A stretch of DNA of 64,000 nt from NCBI GenBank assembly GCA_022821545.1, contig JAJEDJ010000009.1:1-64000 (forward strand). The letters run 5' to 3'. Positions 28,962 to 37,996 of the stretch are shown here, piece by piece. The position numbers were made by a program, and so were the translations under genes. This stretch comes from Caldilineaceae bacterium (GTDB lineage: Bacteria; Chloroflexota; Anaerolineae; Caldilineales; Caldilineaceae). Position 1 is the first letter of the stretch. The number at the start of each line of letters is the position of its first letter. The notes under the pieces are model-generated. The model ran no database searches. It was not told the DNA's origin and saw only the letters and a program-made list of their open reading frames with translations.

Positions 28962-29373
28962 CGTAGTCTGCTTCTCATGGATTGGCTACCCTACCGGCGC
29001 GCTTCACAGGCGGCCGCACACGTTGGTCCTCAGGCAGCGCAATAGCCGTCACCTCAGTTCAAGCTCACAGTTCATGGTCTTACGGAACATGTAAGCGCGC
29101 AATGCGTATTGAGTATTGCGTGGTCCGGCGCTTCCTGTGAATTTGTCGGGAATCCTGTTTGCGCGCCGGTTTTGATACGCAACTGAGGATGCGAGATGGG
29201 CAGCGCGATAGGTTTTGGCAGGTTAGGCGTTCCGTCCGGTAGCAAATGAAAGACAGATTGGGTCATGATAGAGAGGATGCAGGTGATCCAGCAGCGCCTG
29301 GAAGGGAGATGCCCTAAGGAGTATCCCTTCAAACGGTACGCAGATCTTTGAAGGCTTTACCGGGAAAAAAATC
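28962..29373 (+). other. 412-base intergenic region before the thiolase gene
   Basis: No gene, RNA gene or clear promoter is visible. Small repeats (CGCGC and TTGCGT stretches) are present, but nothing forms a strong terminator. It separates the lipoprotein gene from the thiolase gene and probably carries regulatory signals for the latter. Confidence 0.5.
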
Positions 29374-30537
29374 ATGCGCAATGTATCGATAGTTGGAATC
29401 GGTCAGCTGTCAGTCGGTGAACACTGGGACCTGTCCATCCGCCATATCGCCCATCATGCGATTGCTGAAGCGCTGAAGGAGGCTGGCACGGAACAGGTAG
29501 ACGCATTGTTTGTCGGCAACATGCTAAGCGGCAGCCTGTTGCGCCAGGAACACCTGGCGACTCTAATCGCAGATTTCAGTGGACAGCGAAACGTCGAAGC
29601 GGCAAAGATAGAATCGGCTTGCGCGAGCGGCGCTTCCGCGTTACGCATCGGCCACATGGCGGTCGCCAGCGGCATGCACGACGTTGTGGTCGTTTGCGGC
29701 GTGGAGAAGATGACGGACACGACGGGAGAGAGTACGACGGCCGGCCTCGCAACGGCGGCGGACGCCGAATATGAAGCGGCGCATGGCGTCTCTTTTGTGG
29801 GGCTGAACGCGTTGATCATGCAGCGGTATATGTACGAGTTCGATGTACCTATGGATGGGTTTGCGGGTTTCAGCATCAATGCTCATCGAAACGGAGCCAA
29901 AAACGCCAATGCCATGTTCCAGAAGCCGATATCACTGGACACATACGTGAATGCGCCGATGATTGCGACACCGATCAATATCATGGACAGCAGTCCCGTG
30001 TGCGACGGTGCGGCGGCGGCGGTTCTGGTGGCGTCGGAGCAGGCGGAGGAATTCGTCACCGGCCATCATCCCGGCGCGGTGCAGATTCTGGCAAGCGCCA
30101 GTGCGAACGATACGATCGCTCTCCACGATCGCAGAGACCCGCTATTTCTTGAAGCGGCCTATGTCAGCAGCCAGAAGGCGTATATGCAGGGTGGGGTGAC
30201 GCCGGCGGACATCAGCTTCTTTGAACTCCACGATGCGTTCACTATCATGAGCGCGCTCAGCCTGGAAGCGACCGGCTATGCGAGGCGGGGCGAGGGCTGG
30301 CATCTGGCAGCTGACGACGCAATCAGTCCGGATGGACGCATTCCAATCAGCACGTTGGGAGGACTGAAGAGCCGGGGTCATCCGGTTGGCGCAACGGGAA
30401 TGTACCAGATTGTCGAGACCGTGCAGCAGTTGCGGGGGGAGGCAGGGCAGGGTCAGATCGCGGATGCCTCGATAGGGATGGCACAGAACATCGGCGGCAG
30501 CGGCGCGACGATCGTCACGCATATTCTGGGCGGGTGA
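29374..30537 (+). CDS. Thiolase-family acyltransferase (acetyl-CoA acetyltransferase-like)
   Basis: A 387-residue thiolase-fold enzyme. The active-site Cys is Cys83 in ESACASGASAL; the other catalytic His/Cys region is FELHDAFTI and GGLKSRGHPVGATG. The SCP2-thiolase / archaeal acetyl-CoA acetyltransferase-type fits best: Cys in place, and a DUF35 zinc-ribbon protein 156 bases downstream on the same strand. In archaea such thiolases form complexes with HMG-CoA synthase and DUF35; no HMG-CoA synthase is in this window. Substrate is not known. Confidence 0.88.
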   Translation: MRNVSIVGIGQLSVGEHWDLSIRHIAHHAIAEALKEAGTEQVDALFVGNMLSGSLLRQEHLATLIADFSGQRNVEAAKIESACASGASALRIGHMAVASGMHDVVVVCGVEKMTDTTGESTTAGLATAADAEYEAAHGVSFVGLNALIMQRYMYEFDVPMDGFAGFSINAHRNGAKNANAMFQKPISLDTYVNAPMIATPINIMDSSPVCDGAAAAVLVASEQAEEFVTGHHPGAVQILASASANDTIALHDRRDPLFLEAAYVSSQKAYMQGGVTPADISFFELHDAFTIMSALSLEATGYARRGEGWHLAADDAISPDGRIPISTLGGLKSRGHPVGATGMYQIVETVQQLRGEAGQGQIADASIGMAQNIGGSGATIVTHILGG

Positions 30538-30693
30538 GCGGGCGGGCTGCGACGGTGGATCTGAGGGTCAAACGGCTGTCAGAAGCTATCAGCGTCGTTC
30601 ACCAGCGCCGCCAGGTAGAGTTTGACAGGTAAACAGGCATAGGATCCAAAAGAGTAAAAGCGGATTTGATCGGATTGAATCAGCGAGGATGCC

Positions 30694-31098
30694 ATGAGTA
30701 TTGCCAGCCTTTGGCGCACAAGACAGCAGCGATACAGTCTTCAGGGTGAAACCTGTCCTGACTGCCATCAGGCGATCTTTCCCCCGCGCGATGTTTGCCC
30801 ATACTGCAGTGAGGCTGCGGGCCCTCTGCATACGATGAGCGGGCGCGGCGAGGTTTATAGCTATACGAAGATGCTTAATGTGCCGGATGGTTTTCTGGCA
30901 CAACGTCCGTACACAGTAGCGCTGGTCAAACTGGAGGAAGGCCCGATGGTGACCGCGCAATTGACCGATATCTCTGAAGAGGATGTAGAGATTGGCATGC
31001 CGGTGGAGATGGTGACGCGTAAGCTGCGCGAGGAAGGGGACAGTGGCGAAATCGTCTACGGATACAAATTCCGGCCTGTATTCGCTGCGGCCGACTAA
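30694..31098 (+). CDS. Zn-ribbon OB-fold protein (DUF35), thiolase partner
   Basis: A 134-residue protein with four zinc-ribbon cysteines (CPDC at 21-24 and CPYC at 35-38) and an OB-fold domain (SGRGEVYSYTKML, then PYTVALVKLEEGPMVTAQL). This is the DUF35 acyl-CoA-associated pattern. DUF35 proteins bridge thiolases and HMG-CoA synthases and help channel the acyl group. It is the partner of the thiolase upstream. Confidence 0.9.
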   Translation: MSIASLWRTRQQRYSLQGETCPDCHQAIFPPRDVCPYCSEAAGPLHTMSGRGEVYSYTKMLNVPDGFLAQRPYTVALVKLEEGPMVTAQLTDISEEDVEIGMPVEMVTRKLREEGDSGEIVYGYKFRPVFAAAD

Positions 31099-31203
31099 GG
31101 CGCGCCTCGACGAGAACAGTCTGCCGGCACCATGAGCAGTTCAATTGACCCCCGGCAACGCAGATGATGCCGAAACAGTTTCTTGCGGCGCAGGGGTTTA
31201 TGG

Positions 31204-31232
31204 TGGACAATCGAGGCCTCGTATGGGATAAT
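31204..31232 (+). promoter_or_regulatory. Strong sigma70-type promoter with palindrome in the spacer
   Basis: TGGACA (31204-31209) and GATAAT (31227-31232) are separated by 17 bases; TGG directly before the -10 box gives an extended -10. The spacer contains the 10-base palindrome CGAGGCCTCG (31212-31221), a possible operator. The next gene starts at 31254 with GGAGG upstream. Confidence 0.7.
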
Positions 31233-31253
31233 AGCACCCAGGAGGCATTTTGA

Positions 31254-32501
31254 ATGGCGAGAGATAGAGAATATCCCAGCTATTTGACCTGTGTTGCCGA
31301 AATTCTGAGCAACTCCCCTGCACCCCTCAGTGTCGATACCCTGGTTAACCGTATAGCGAGAATGCGACCGGTCGGAAGCGGCGCGCGCAGCGCTGTCTAT
31401 CAGGCGCTGAGTAAGCTGTATCAGGCGGTCCCGGTCGGGTCTGGAAGCTTTGGGTGGTTGTCCTGTTTGCTTCCAGATCAGCAGTTTCGACATCCCCTTG
31501 CCCGCAGCGAAATCCGGAAGGGAGCGCTGCTGCTGGACGAACTGGAACATGCTGTCTTCTTTCCCCAGTTCTTTCAGACACACAGGCCCGACACGCGGCT
31601 GATTTCAGTTGAGCTAATGGGGGGGCCGACGCTGCAGGTGCATGCTGAGATAGAACGGGGCACCTGGGCACTGCGGCTTGGTCAGGCATTTGTGAAATGG
31701 GTTGATCAGGTCGGCGGGACAGCCGAGGACGATTTGCTGATTCAGGTGAAGGATGCGGTAGGCGGCGAGTACGGGATGCGTTTGCAGCCGAAAGAATCCC
31801 GGCAGGAAGCTTTGATTCGGAAACGCAACGTCGTACTTTCCAGGGCTGCGGAGCAGATTGTCGGCAGAGACAGGAAATCCCGTGCAGCGATGCCGGTGTG
31901 GGAGCTGGCCGGCGCCCTGATAGGACAGAGCGTGTATGGTGATGAGATACCGCCGGACGATATGCACTTTGTTTTACACGAGTACAGCAGTTTGCGCCTG
32001 ATCGAGGACGCCGGATATACGACCGACGGCCAGGATGACAGCAAAGACAAGGCGGCGCCCAGTGGCCGCGAGACGCCCTCCAAGGAAGAAAGACCGCCCA
32101 AGAGCCGATACGGTTTTCTGTTCGAGAACGGGGACGTCCCAGGCTTTGATCAGGTTTTCAATGGGAATGGTCATCCGGAACTCCCGTCACCGGAATGGGG
32201 GCGAGGGGATTTTGCGGCGTCGGATGCAGAAGAGGATTCGTGTGAAGCGTATCAGGCGTATCTGAGCGAACTCCAGGAGTGCGCTCCGGACATGACGCCT
32301 CTCAACCATGCGGAGTTCCACCTGCTGGAGGCGGAACTGGAGATGCTTGTCAGTCTGGAACACGAGTTTGGATTTCTGATGCCGGAGCAGGAGAGGCGGA
32401 AGAACGAGCTGGCTGACCGGCTATTTATCGATCCTGATTATCTGTTGGGCGGTGATTGGGACCAGGACGACCACGGTGATGTCCCGTTCTGGTACAACTA
32501 G
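31254..32501 (+). CDS. Predicted winged-helix-type protein of unknown function
   Basis: A 415-residue protein I cannot assign. The N-terminal 75 residues (YPSYLTCVAEILSNSPAPLSVDTLVNRI, then SAVYQALSKLYQAVPVGSGSFGWLS) look like a HARE-HTH/wHTH module as found in restriction-associated and transcription proteins. The centre is unclear; residues about 265-300 are charged and low complexity, and the C-terminal 80 residues are helical (LNHAEFHLLEAELEMLV). Acidic overall. It has its own promoter and a terminator behind it. Confidence 0.6.
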   Translation: MARDREYPSYLTCVAEILSNSPAPLSVDTLVNRIARMRPVGSGARSAVYQALSKLYQAVPVGSGSFGWLSCLLPDQQFRHPLARSEIRKGALLLDELEHAVFFPQFFQTHRPDTRLISVELMGGPTLQVHAEIERGTWALRLGQAFVKWVDQVGGTAEDDLLIQVKDAVGGEYGMRLQPKESRQEALIRKRNVVLSRAAEQIVGRDRKSRAAMPVWELAGALIGQSVYGDEIPPDDMHFVLHEYSSLRLIEDAGYTTDGQDDSKDKAAPSGRETPSKEERPPKSRYGFLFENGDVPGFDQVFNGNGHPELPSPEWGRGDFAASDAEEDSCEAYQAYLSELQECAPDMTPLNHAEFHLLEAELEMLVSLEHEFGFLMPEQERRKNELADRLFIDPDYLLGGDWDQDDHGDVPFWYN

Positions 32502-32558
32502 GGGCAGTTGGGCGCCGCCATATTTGCAATTCCACCATATTGACAATCAGGTGAAAGG

Positions 32559-32590
32559 GCCGCCGATCGGTGTCGGCGGCTTTGTTTTTT
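32559..32590 (+). terminator. Intrinsic terminator
   Basis: An 8-bp perfect stem (GCCGCCGA at 32559-32566 with 32573-32580) with a 6-base loop is followed by TTTGTTTTTTT. It closes the transcript of the wHTH-type gene. Confidence 0.85.
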
Positions 32591-32661
32591 TGCCTCCTTC
32601 TCACATTCACCGGCAGGCCCGGAGAGTGAAAAAAGAGGGCGGCTCTTAGCGGTAGAACTCG

Positions 32662-32970
32662 ATGCCACAACCTGTTAACTGTCGGTTCTTCTATGGGGAT
32701 TATCACCGCGGCAACCAGCGAGAGACATGCCGTTTGCTCGAAGAAAGCCCCCGCAATGAACGTCCCTGGAAACGCAAACTGTGCAATCGCTGTCCTGTGC
32801 CCACTCTTCTGCTGACAAGCAATTGCCGCTCGCTTGTGCTTGAAGCCGAGGTCAAGAAGCGATTTCTCTCTGAACGTGTGGAGGTTACATTCTCTGTCTG
32901 CAGCAAGCATCTCATCGAATTAGAGGACCCACAGTTCTGTCCCCAGTGCGCCGAGGAAATAGAAGAGTAA
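32662..32970 (+). CDS. Small cysteine-rich protein of unknown function
   Basis: A 102-residue protein with eight cysteines (7, 23, 41, 44, 55, 80, 93, 96), including CNRC and CPQC pairs, and His15 and His83. This suggests one or two zinc or Fe-S sites. It has no signal peptide. No family recognised. It is isolated between a terminator and a converging msrQ gene. Confidence 0.6.
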   Translation: MPQPVNCRFFYGDYHRGNQRETCRLLEESPRNERPWKRKLCNRCPVPTLLLTSNCRSLVLEAEVKKRFLSERVEVTFSVCSKHLIELEDPQFCPQCAEEIEE

Positions 32971-33014
32971 AGGGGATGTTCCGGTCCTTTGCGGACTTAC
33001 AGGAACACCCCCTT
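32969..33014 (+). repeat. Long imperfect inverted repeat between converging genes
   Basis: AAAGGGGATGTTCC (32969-32982) pairs with GGAACACCCCCTTT (33002-33015) except for one A-C mismatch, and the interior can form a second small stem (GGTCC with GGAC). It overlaps the stop of the cysteine-rich gene and lies about 50 bases beyond the msrQ stop. It lacks a T-tract; it may act as a two-way terminator or an RNA-stability hairpin. Confidence 0.5.
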
Positions 33015-33062
33015 TCGGGAACTTCCGGTTGAGTAGGTCGCCGGGACAGCTTCGCGCCGACT

Positions 33063-33719
33063 TCAGGCCGGAGACCGTCTCGCCCTCGGAGTGGGCGGGC
33101 CGCGCCGCTTGGAGCGCCATCTGGCGATGCGCTTGCGGACGACGGGGATGCGGACGATCAGGAAGATGCCGAGCAGAACACCCCAGGCAACCGGCTCGCG
33201 GTAATCGGCCTTAACGACCCAGACATAGTGAAATACTGCAAGGACGCCGGCGACATAGACCCACTGGTGAAGTTTCTTCCACCACTTGCCGAGGCGGCGC
33301 ATCCACCCTTTGGACGAGGTGAGAGCAAGAGGAAGCAGAATCAGGAGGGCACTGAATCCGACTATGATATAAAGTTTGGTGCCGACATCCTGCCAGATGT
33401 ATATCCACTGAAAGCCGTAGTCTTCACCGATGAAAATGTAGAAATGGACGGCCGCGTAGCCGAAGGCATAGAGGCCCAGCCACTTGCGGGCGGGGATGAT
33501 GTTTCGCCAACCGACTAAGATATTGAGAGGCGTGCATGCGAGAGAAAGGACGAGCAGGACGAGGGCCGGTTTGCCGGTGCGGAGGGTCCAATCCTGGATT
33601 GGATTGACACTCAGGCCGCTCGAATAGTCCTGGTATAGCAGCCACGCCAGCGGAAGCAAGGCGCCGATATGGGTCAGCCAAAGAATCTGTCCCTTAGTCA
33701 GCAGTTTATCGAGATTCAT
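33063..33719 (-). CDS. msrQ: Protein-methionine-sulfoxide reductase heme-binding subunit MsrQ
   Basis: A 218-residue membrane protein with about six membrane segments, of the ferric-reductase-like YedZ/MsrQ family. Conserved heme-ligand histidines are seen in WLTHIGALLPLAW, AVHFYIFI and KKLHQWVYVAGVLAVFHYVW. It passes electrons from the quinone pool to MsrP, which repairs oxidised methionine in exported proteins. It lies directly downstream of msrP on the minus strand (84 bases). The end is Arg/Pro rich. Confidence 0.93.
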   Translation of the reverse strand: MNLDKLLTKGQILWLTHIGALLPLAWLLYQDYSSGLSVNPIQDWTLRTGKPALVLLVLSLACTPLNILVGWRNIIPARKWLGLYAFGYAAVHFYIFIGEDYGFQWIYIWQDVGTKLYIIVGFSALLILLPLALTSSKGWMRRLGKWWKKLHQWVYVAGVLAVFHYVWVVKADYREPVAWGVLLGIFLIVRIPVVRKRIARWRSKRRGPPTPRARRSPA

Positions 33720-33803
33720 GCGTCACCTTCTACGCTTCTGACACAGATGGCTGGCGGTCGGTAGGGGTACCGACCGCCAGTCACTGCAGACTCGACGTGT
33801 ACT

Positions 33804-34784
33804 CTAGTAGTTTGCAACCAGGTCCATTCCTTCATAGAGATAGGCGACCTGTTCTTCATACCCATTGAACATGAGGGTTGGACGACGGCCCCGTTCGCCG
33901 ATGCGGCGCTCGGTGGCCTGCGACCAGCGGGGGTGATTGACTTCCGGGTTGACGTTGGCATAGAAGCCGTACTCGTGGCCGGCCGCGGCCATCCATAGGG
34001 AAGTCGGCTGCTCGGCGACAAGGTCGATCTTTACGATCGATTTGACGCTTTTGAAGCCGTACTTCCAAGGGACGACGAGACGAATCGGTGCGCCGTTCTG
34101 AGGCAGGAGGTCTTTGCCATAGAGGCCGGTGGCGAGAATCGCGAGCGGATTCATGGCTTCATCGATGCGCAGGCCCTCGACGTAGGGCCACTGGTACCAA
34201 CTGCTGTTCCTCTGTCCGGGCATTCCCTCCATGTCGAGAATCGTCTCCATGCGCACATACTGCGCGTCCGACGTCGGCTCAATGACTTCAAGCAGGTCGG
34301 AAAGCTGGAACCCCATCCATGGGATCACCATGGACCAGGCTTCAACGCAGCGCAGGCGGTAGATGCGCTCTTCGATATCGAACATCTGCTTGAGGTCGTC
34401 GACATCATAGGTGCCGGGATTGTTGACCAACCCTCCGATCTCAACGGTCCAGGGGGAGGTGGGGTAACCTTCGGCCAAACGGGCGACGGCCTGCTTGTCG
34501 GTGGAGAACTCGTAATAGTTGTTGTAATTGGTGATTTGGTCGAATGTGTTGAGCGGATCGCCAAGTTCGTCGGCGGTTCCGAGCTCTGCGGGGGCCGTCT
34601 CGGGTTGGGCGGCGCTTTCGGTATTACCCTCGCCGGCTATCTCCTCCATAGGCATCGAACATGCTGTGAGGGCTGCCGCTCCCAGTGCCAGTCCTGCGCC
34701 CTTCATGAATTTTCGGCGATTCAGGAAGACCTCTTCAGGGGTAATCTCTTGCCAGGGGATCTTAGGAATTTGAATGCGAGACAT
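33804..34784 (-). CDS. msrP: Protein-methionine-sulfoxide reductase catalytic subunit MsrP
   Basis: The 326-residue molybdopterin enzyme reduces methionine sulfoxide in exported proteins. The N-terminus has a twin-arginine-type signal (NRRKFMKGAGLALGAAALTAC) followed by a Glu/Ala-rich linker. The Mo-ligand Cys is in YRLRCVEAWSMVIPWMG; other family stretches are PWKYGFKSVKSIVKI and VNPEVNHPRWSQATER. ATG 34808 is also in frame; 34784 is preferred because AAAGGA lies about 9 bases before it. The LTAC near the signal end could be a lipobox. Confidence 0.93.
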   Translation of the reverse strand: MSRIQIPKIPWQEITPEEVFLNRRKFMKGAGLALGAAALTACSMPMEEIAGEGNTESAAQPETAPAELGTADELGDPLNTFDQITNYNNYYEFSTDKQAVARLAEGYPTSPWTVEIGGLVNNPGTYDVDDLKQMFDIEERIYRLRCVEAWSMVIPWMGFQLSDLLEVIEPTSDAQYVRMETILDMEGMPGQRNSSWYQWPYVEGLRIDEAMNPLAILATGLYGKDLLPQNGAPIRLVVPWKYGFKSVKSIVKIDLVAEQPTSLWMAAAGHEYGFYANVNPEVNHPRWSQATERRIGERGRRPTLMFNGYEEQVAYLYEGMDLVANY

Positions 34785-35130
34785 TTTTCTCATCCTTTCG
34801 ACATTCACTAACCAGTCAGGCTGGTTTCGGTCCCATGAATATACTTACATCATTCAGTATAGACCGAATTTATTATGTAACTATTGCCCCAAATCTTATC
34901 AGATCGTTATCGATAATTGAAATACAGGGTAGAATCTCATCTGTACATTGTAGTTCAGAGGACATTCCGGTGCGAAGTTGCGGAGAGGTTGATTTGAGGA
35001 CTACAGTACTGATTGCGGAACTGATTACGGAGTCCGAAATGAGCCGGTCTTGGTGTGCAGTTCAGCGATCATCCGGAAACGGGAATCGCTGCTACTTAGG
35101 AGCAGTCAGAACGCATCTAAACTGAACACT
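34785..35130 (+). other. AT-rich divergent intergenic region
   Basis: About 345 bases between msrP (minus) and the DUF2231 gene (plus) hold no gene. Small inverted repeats are present (ACCAG-CTGGT near 34810-34825; TCGGTC around 34830 facing GACCGA near 34861-34867). No promoter is clear enough to name, although the AT-rich stretch would suit two diverging promoters. Confidence 0.45.
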
Positions 35131-35607
35131 ATGAAACCTTCGCTCATTCATGCGGCTGTGGTCCATTTTCCGATTGCGCTGTTGATCTGCGGCAGCCTTG
35201 CCTTGCTGGGAACTCTCCACCGCTGGCCGCGGGTTGAACTGCGCATCATAGGCTGGGGGCTGCTCTTGCCAGGATGGTTGACTTTGCTGGCGGCCATTGT
35301 CAGCGGCATCGTTTCGCAAGGGGCTCTGCCGCCGGATGCGCCTTTCCGCCCCCTGCTCAACTGGCATACGGGCAGTGGACTGGCTCTGGCAGTACTTTAC
35401 GGCGACCTGATTTATCGCGGTTGGCTCTATTGGCGGCGGATGAATGGTTCCGAAGGGAGTGGCTGGGATTGGAAGGAAGATCTTCCGACCGGTCGTGGAG
35501 GGAAGTGGCGGATGACTGTGCAACTCCTTTTGGGAATCGGGCTGGTCATCCTTAGTGGCTGGCTGGGCGGACAGATGGTCTATGAGTTCGGCGCGGGTGT
35601 GCGCTGA
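35131..35607 (+). CDS. DUF2231-like integral membrane protein
   Basis: A 158-residue protein with about four hydrophobic segments. The start KPSLIHAAVVHFPIALL matches the DUF2231 pattern with a His pair (H-x5-HFP) that may bind heme or metal. The function of this family is unknown. The frame is open to 35050; ATG 35131 begins the family region. Confidence 0.75.
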   Translation: MKPSLIHAAVVHFPIALLICGSLALLGTLHRWPRVELRIIGWGLLLPGWLTLLAAIVSGIVSQGALPPDAPFRPLLNWHTGSGLALAVLYGDLIYRGWLYWRRMNGSEGSGWDWKEDLPTGRGGKWRMTVQLLLGIGLVILSGWLGGQMVYEFGAGVR

Positions 35608-35682
35608 CTGGGGACGAGAAGAGGTAGACGTTCCCTTTCCCGTTCGATTTCTTCTCGGGAAGATTGACTTACTGAACTGTTT

Positions 35683-36402
35683 ATGACGACCATTCTCGTG
35701 GTGGATGACGATCGCTTGATGCGACGCAGCGTTTCAATCGGGCTGAAGGATGCCGGCTACAGTACGGAGACCGCCGGCAGTGGAGAGGAGGCTCTGGCAA
35801 AGGCCCGCGAAGTGCAACCACAACTCGTACTATTGGACATCGGCCTGCCGGGAATGGACGGTAAGGAAACGTTGCGCGCGCTGAGGCGCTCGTGCGCCGC
35901 TCCCGTTATTTTTGTCACGGCGCGGCGGCGGGAGTTAGATGAGATCGTCGGATTGGAACTGGGCGCTGATGATTACGTGACGAAGCCATTCGATATGGAC
36001 GTGCTGCTGGCCAGGGTGAAGGCCGTTCTGCGGCGGTCCGGGGGAAGCGGGGAACGCGATGGAGGGACTGACCCTGGAAGTCTTGTCGTCGGCGATCTGG
36101 AGTTGGACCGATCAGCGCATGAGGTCAGTGTCGGCGGACAGGGTGTGGACCTCTCGCCCAAGGAGTTCCAGCTGCTCTATTTTCTGGCAAGCAGAGCGGG
36201 TGAGGTTGTCGCAGTTGACGACATTTTGAAGAGTGTATGGGGGACGGATTGGGTCGGCGAGACGCAGACTGTGTATGTTCATATTCGCTGGTTGCGCACA
36301 AAGATCGAGGAGGATGCGGCCCGACCACGCCGTCTTCATACGGTGAGGGGTGTGGGTTACCGGCTGACTCCTGCTGGAAAGGATGAACCGTATGTGGCGT
36401 AG
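35683..36402 (+). CDS. OmpR/PhoB-family response regulator
   Basis: The 239-residue regulator has an N-terminal receiver domain with the phosphorylated Asp52 in LVLLDIGLPGMDG, the acidic pair in VVDDDR and the Lys in DDYVTKPFD. A winged-helix DNA-binding domain follows (LSPKEFQLLYFLASRAGEVV, ... YVHIRWLRTKIEEDA ... TVRGVGYRL). The histidine kinase overlaps its 3' end by 11 bases, so the two are translationally coupled. A probable stress or envelope signal regulator, as judged by htrA next door. Confidence 0.95.
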   Translation: MTTILVVDDDRLMRRSVSIGLKDAGYSTETAGSGEEALAKAREVQPQLVLLDIGLPGMDGKETLRALRRSCAAPVIFVTARRRELDEIVGLELGADDYVTKPFDMDVLLARVKAVLRRSGGSGERDGGTDPGSLVVGDLELDRSAHEVSVGGQGVDLSPKEFQLLYFLASRAGEVVAVDDILKSVWGTDWVGETQTVYVHIRWLRTKIEEDAARPRRLHTVRGVGYRLTPAGKDEPYVA

Positions 36403-37828
36403 CCTGCGCAGCCGGTTGACGATCAGTCATCTTCTTCCACTTCTGGTCATTGTCCCCTTGCTGAGCTTCCTGCTTTTCTACCTGATAGAGGCTCGCTTTG
36501 TGTTGGATGAAGCAACCGCGGAACTGGCGGGGCAGGGCGAACTGATATCACGGCTCTATCAGGCTGAACTGGCGGCGCAGGAGGATCCTGAACAGGCCCG
36601 TTCACTCTTCGCGCGGCTGCGGGTACGGATACCAACACTGTTTTACCTGGTGGATCAGAACGGGAACATTGTAGTAAGACCGGGTCTGGCCACGGCATCG
36701 ACAGAGGTGCCAATACGACAACCAGATCCTGAGCTCTTGCAGAAGGCTCTGGCCGGCGAAATCGCACGGCAGGTAAGTATGGGCAACGCGGACGTGGCCG
36801 TACCTGTGCGCAACGAGGAGCATGAGGTTGTCGGGGCAGTGCATCTGTCACAGCAGTTGACAGAGGTGACAAATCGCCTGGCGATTTTGCGGTGGACGGT
36901 ATGGGGAGCGGTGAGCGCCGGCCTGTTGGTGTCGGTGTTTCTCAGCTTTGTACTCAGCCGTTCGCTCAATCAGCCCCTTGAGAGATTGACGGCAGCCAGC
37001 CGCGCCGTGAATTTCGACGCCCCTCCCAGCCGGGTAGAGGAGGAAGGGCCGACGGAAGTGCAGACGCTGGCGCGTACGTTCAACGAGATGTCTGAGCGGT
37101 TGCATGAGTTGGAGCAGGGGAGAAGGCGGCTGCTGAGCGCCGTTGTGCATGAGTTGGGCCGCCCGCTGGGCGCGATCAAGGCGGCTGCCCAGGTCCTTGG
37201 GCAGAACGACAACGGTTCGGAGCTGGTGGTCGAACTTTCTTCCGGCATTGACGACCAGGTCGACCAGTTGCGCCGTCTCTTGGACGATCTGGCTTTGCTG
37301 GCACGAAACGATATACGGAATCTTGCGCTTGACATCGTCCCTACCGACGTAGGAGAGCTGGTTCTGGAAGAGTGCCGCCGCTATGAACAGCGCATAAGGG
37401 AGAAAGAGATCGAACTCATCACGCACATTCCGCGGAAGGCGACGCAGGCGGCAGCAGACCCGATGCGTTTGAGCCAGATTGTCGGCAACCTATTGGACAA
37501 CGCCATCAAGTACACACCGAACCGCGGGGAGATCGAGATTATGGTGGGTTCAGAGGCGGACCGGGTCGTACTGACGTTCGAGGATACGGGGCCGGGCATC
37601 GATCCTTCTGAATCTGAACGTATCTTCGACTTTCTCTATCGTTCTCCGCGCCAGGAGCGAGTTCGGGAAGGGATGGGCATCGGTTTGGCGCTCTCGCGCC
37701 GGCTGGCAGAGGCACAGGACGGCACGTTGACTGCCCATCAGCGCGCTACGGGAACGGGTGCGCGATTTGTGCTTTCGCTTCCAGTGGAGTATTCCCAGAC
37801 TTTTGTTGCTACGGCCCGGATACAGTAA
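36392..37828 (+). CDS. Sensor histidine kinase
   Basis: A 478-residue membrane kinase with TM1 (about residues 13-35), an extracytoplasmic sensor loop, TM2 (about 169-188), a HAMP region (SRSLNQPLERLTAASRAV), a HisKA helix with His253 in SAVVHELGRPLGAI, and an HATPase domain (NLLDNAIKYTPN, FEDTGPGI, GIGLALSRRL). The phospho-acceptor is HELGRP rather than the common HELRTP. ATG 36392 is chosen because AAAGGA precedes it; ATG 36383 lies on top of that site. Confidence 0.95.
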   Translation: MWRSLRSRLTISHLLPLLVIVPLLSFLLFYLIEARFVLDEATAELAGQGELISRLYQAELAAQEDPEQARSLFARLRVRIPTLFYLVDQNGNIVVRPGLATASTEVPIRQPDPELLQKALAGEIARQVSMGNADVAVPVRNEEHEVVGAVHLSQQLTEVTNRLAILRWTVWGAVSAGLLVSVFLSFVLSRSLNQPLERLTAASRAVNFDAPPSRVEEEGPTEVQTLARTFNEMSERLHELEQGRRRLLSAVVHELGRPLGAIKAAAQVLGQNDNGSELVVELSSGIDDQVDQLRRLLDDLALLARNDIRNLALDIVPTDVGELVLEECRRYEQRIREKEIELITHIPRKATQAAADPMRLSQIVGNLLDNAIKYTPNRGEIEIMVGSEADRVVLTFEDTGPGIDPSESERIFDFLYRSPRQERVREGMGIGLALSRRLAEAQDGTLTAHQRATGTGARFVLSLPVEYSQTFVATARIQ

Positions 37829-37875
37829 CTACCGCTACTGGCCACACCATTTAAGGTTTCGTTAAAGTTGCCATA

Positions 37876-37894
37876 GGAGTCCGATAAGGACTCC
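37876..37894 (+). repeat. Perfect inverted repeat upstream of htrA
   Basis: GGAGTCC, GATAA, GGACTCC forms a 7-bp hairpin with a 5-base loop in the 168-base gap between the histidine-kinase gene and the protease gene. It has no T-tract. TATGCT and TATAAG lie just after it (37910-37920), so it may be an operator rather than a terminator. Confidence 0.5.
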
Positions 37895-37996
37895 CAGCAC
37901 GCGTCCTGCTATGCTATAAGGGCAGTGAATTGTCGACACAGAACACATACCCTGGTCTTTCGGGGAAGATGTGTTGTAGATAAAGGAAGAAATCCA

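Noticed and set aside
28962..29373. A riboswitch or small RNA before the thiolase gene
   Set aside because: No recognisable riboswitch pattern or strong terminator is visible.
30628..30660. TTGACA before the DUF35 gene as a promoter
   Set aside because: No -10 box lies at 16-18 bases; the closest (TAGGAT) is only 12 bases away.
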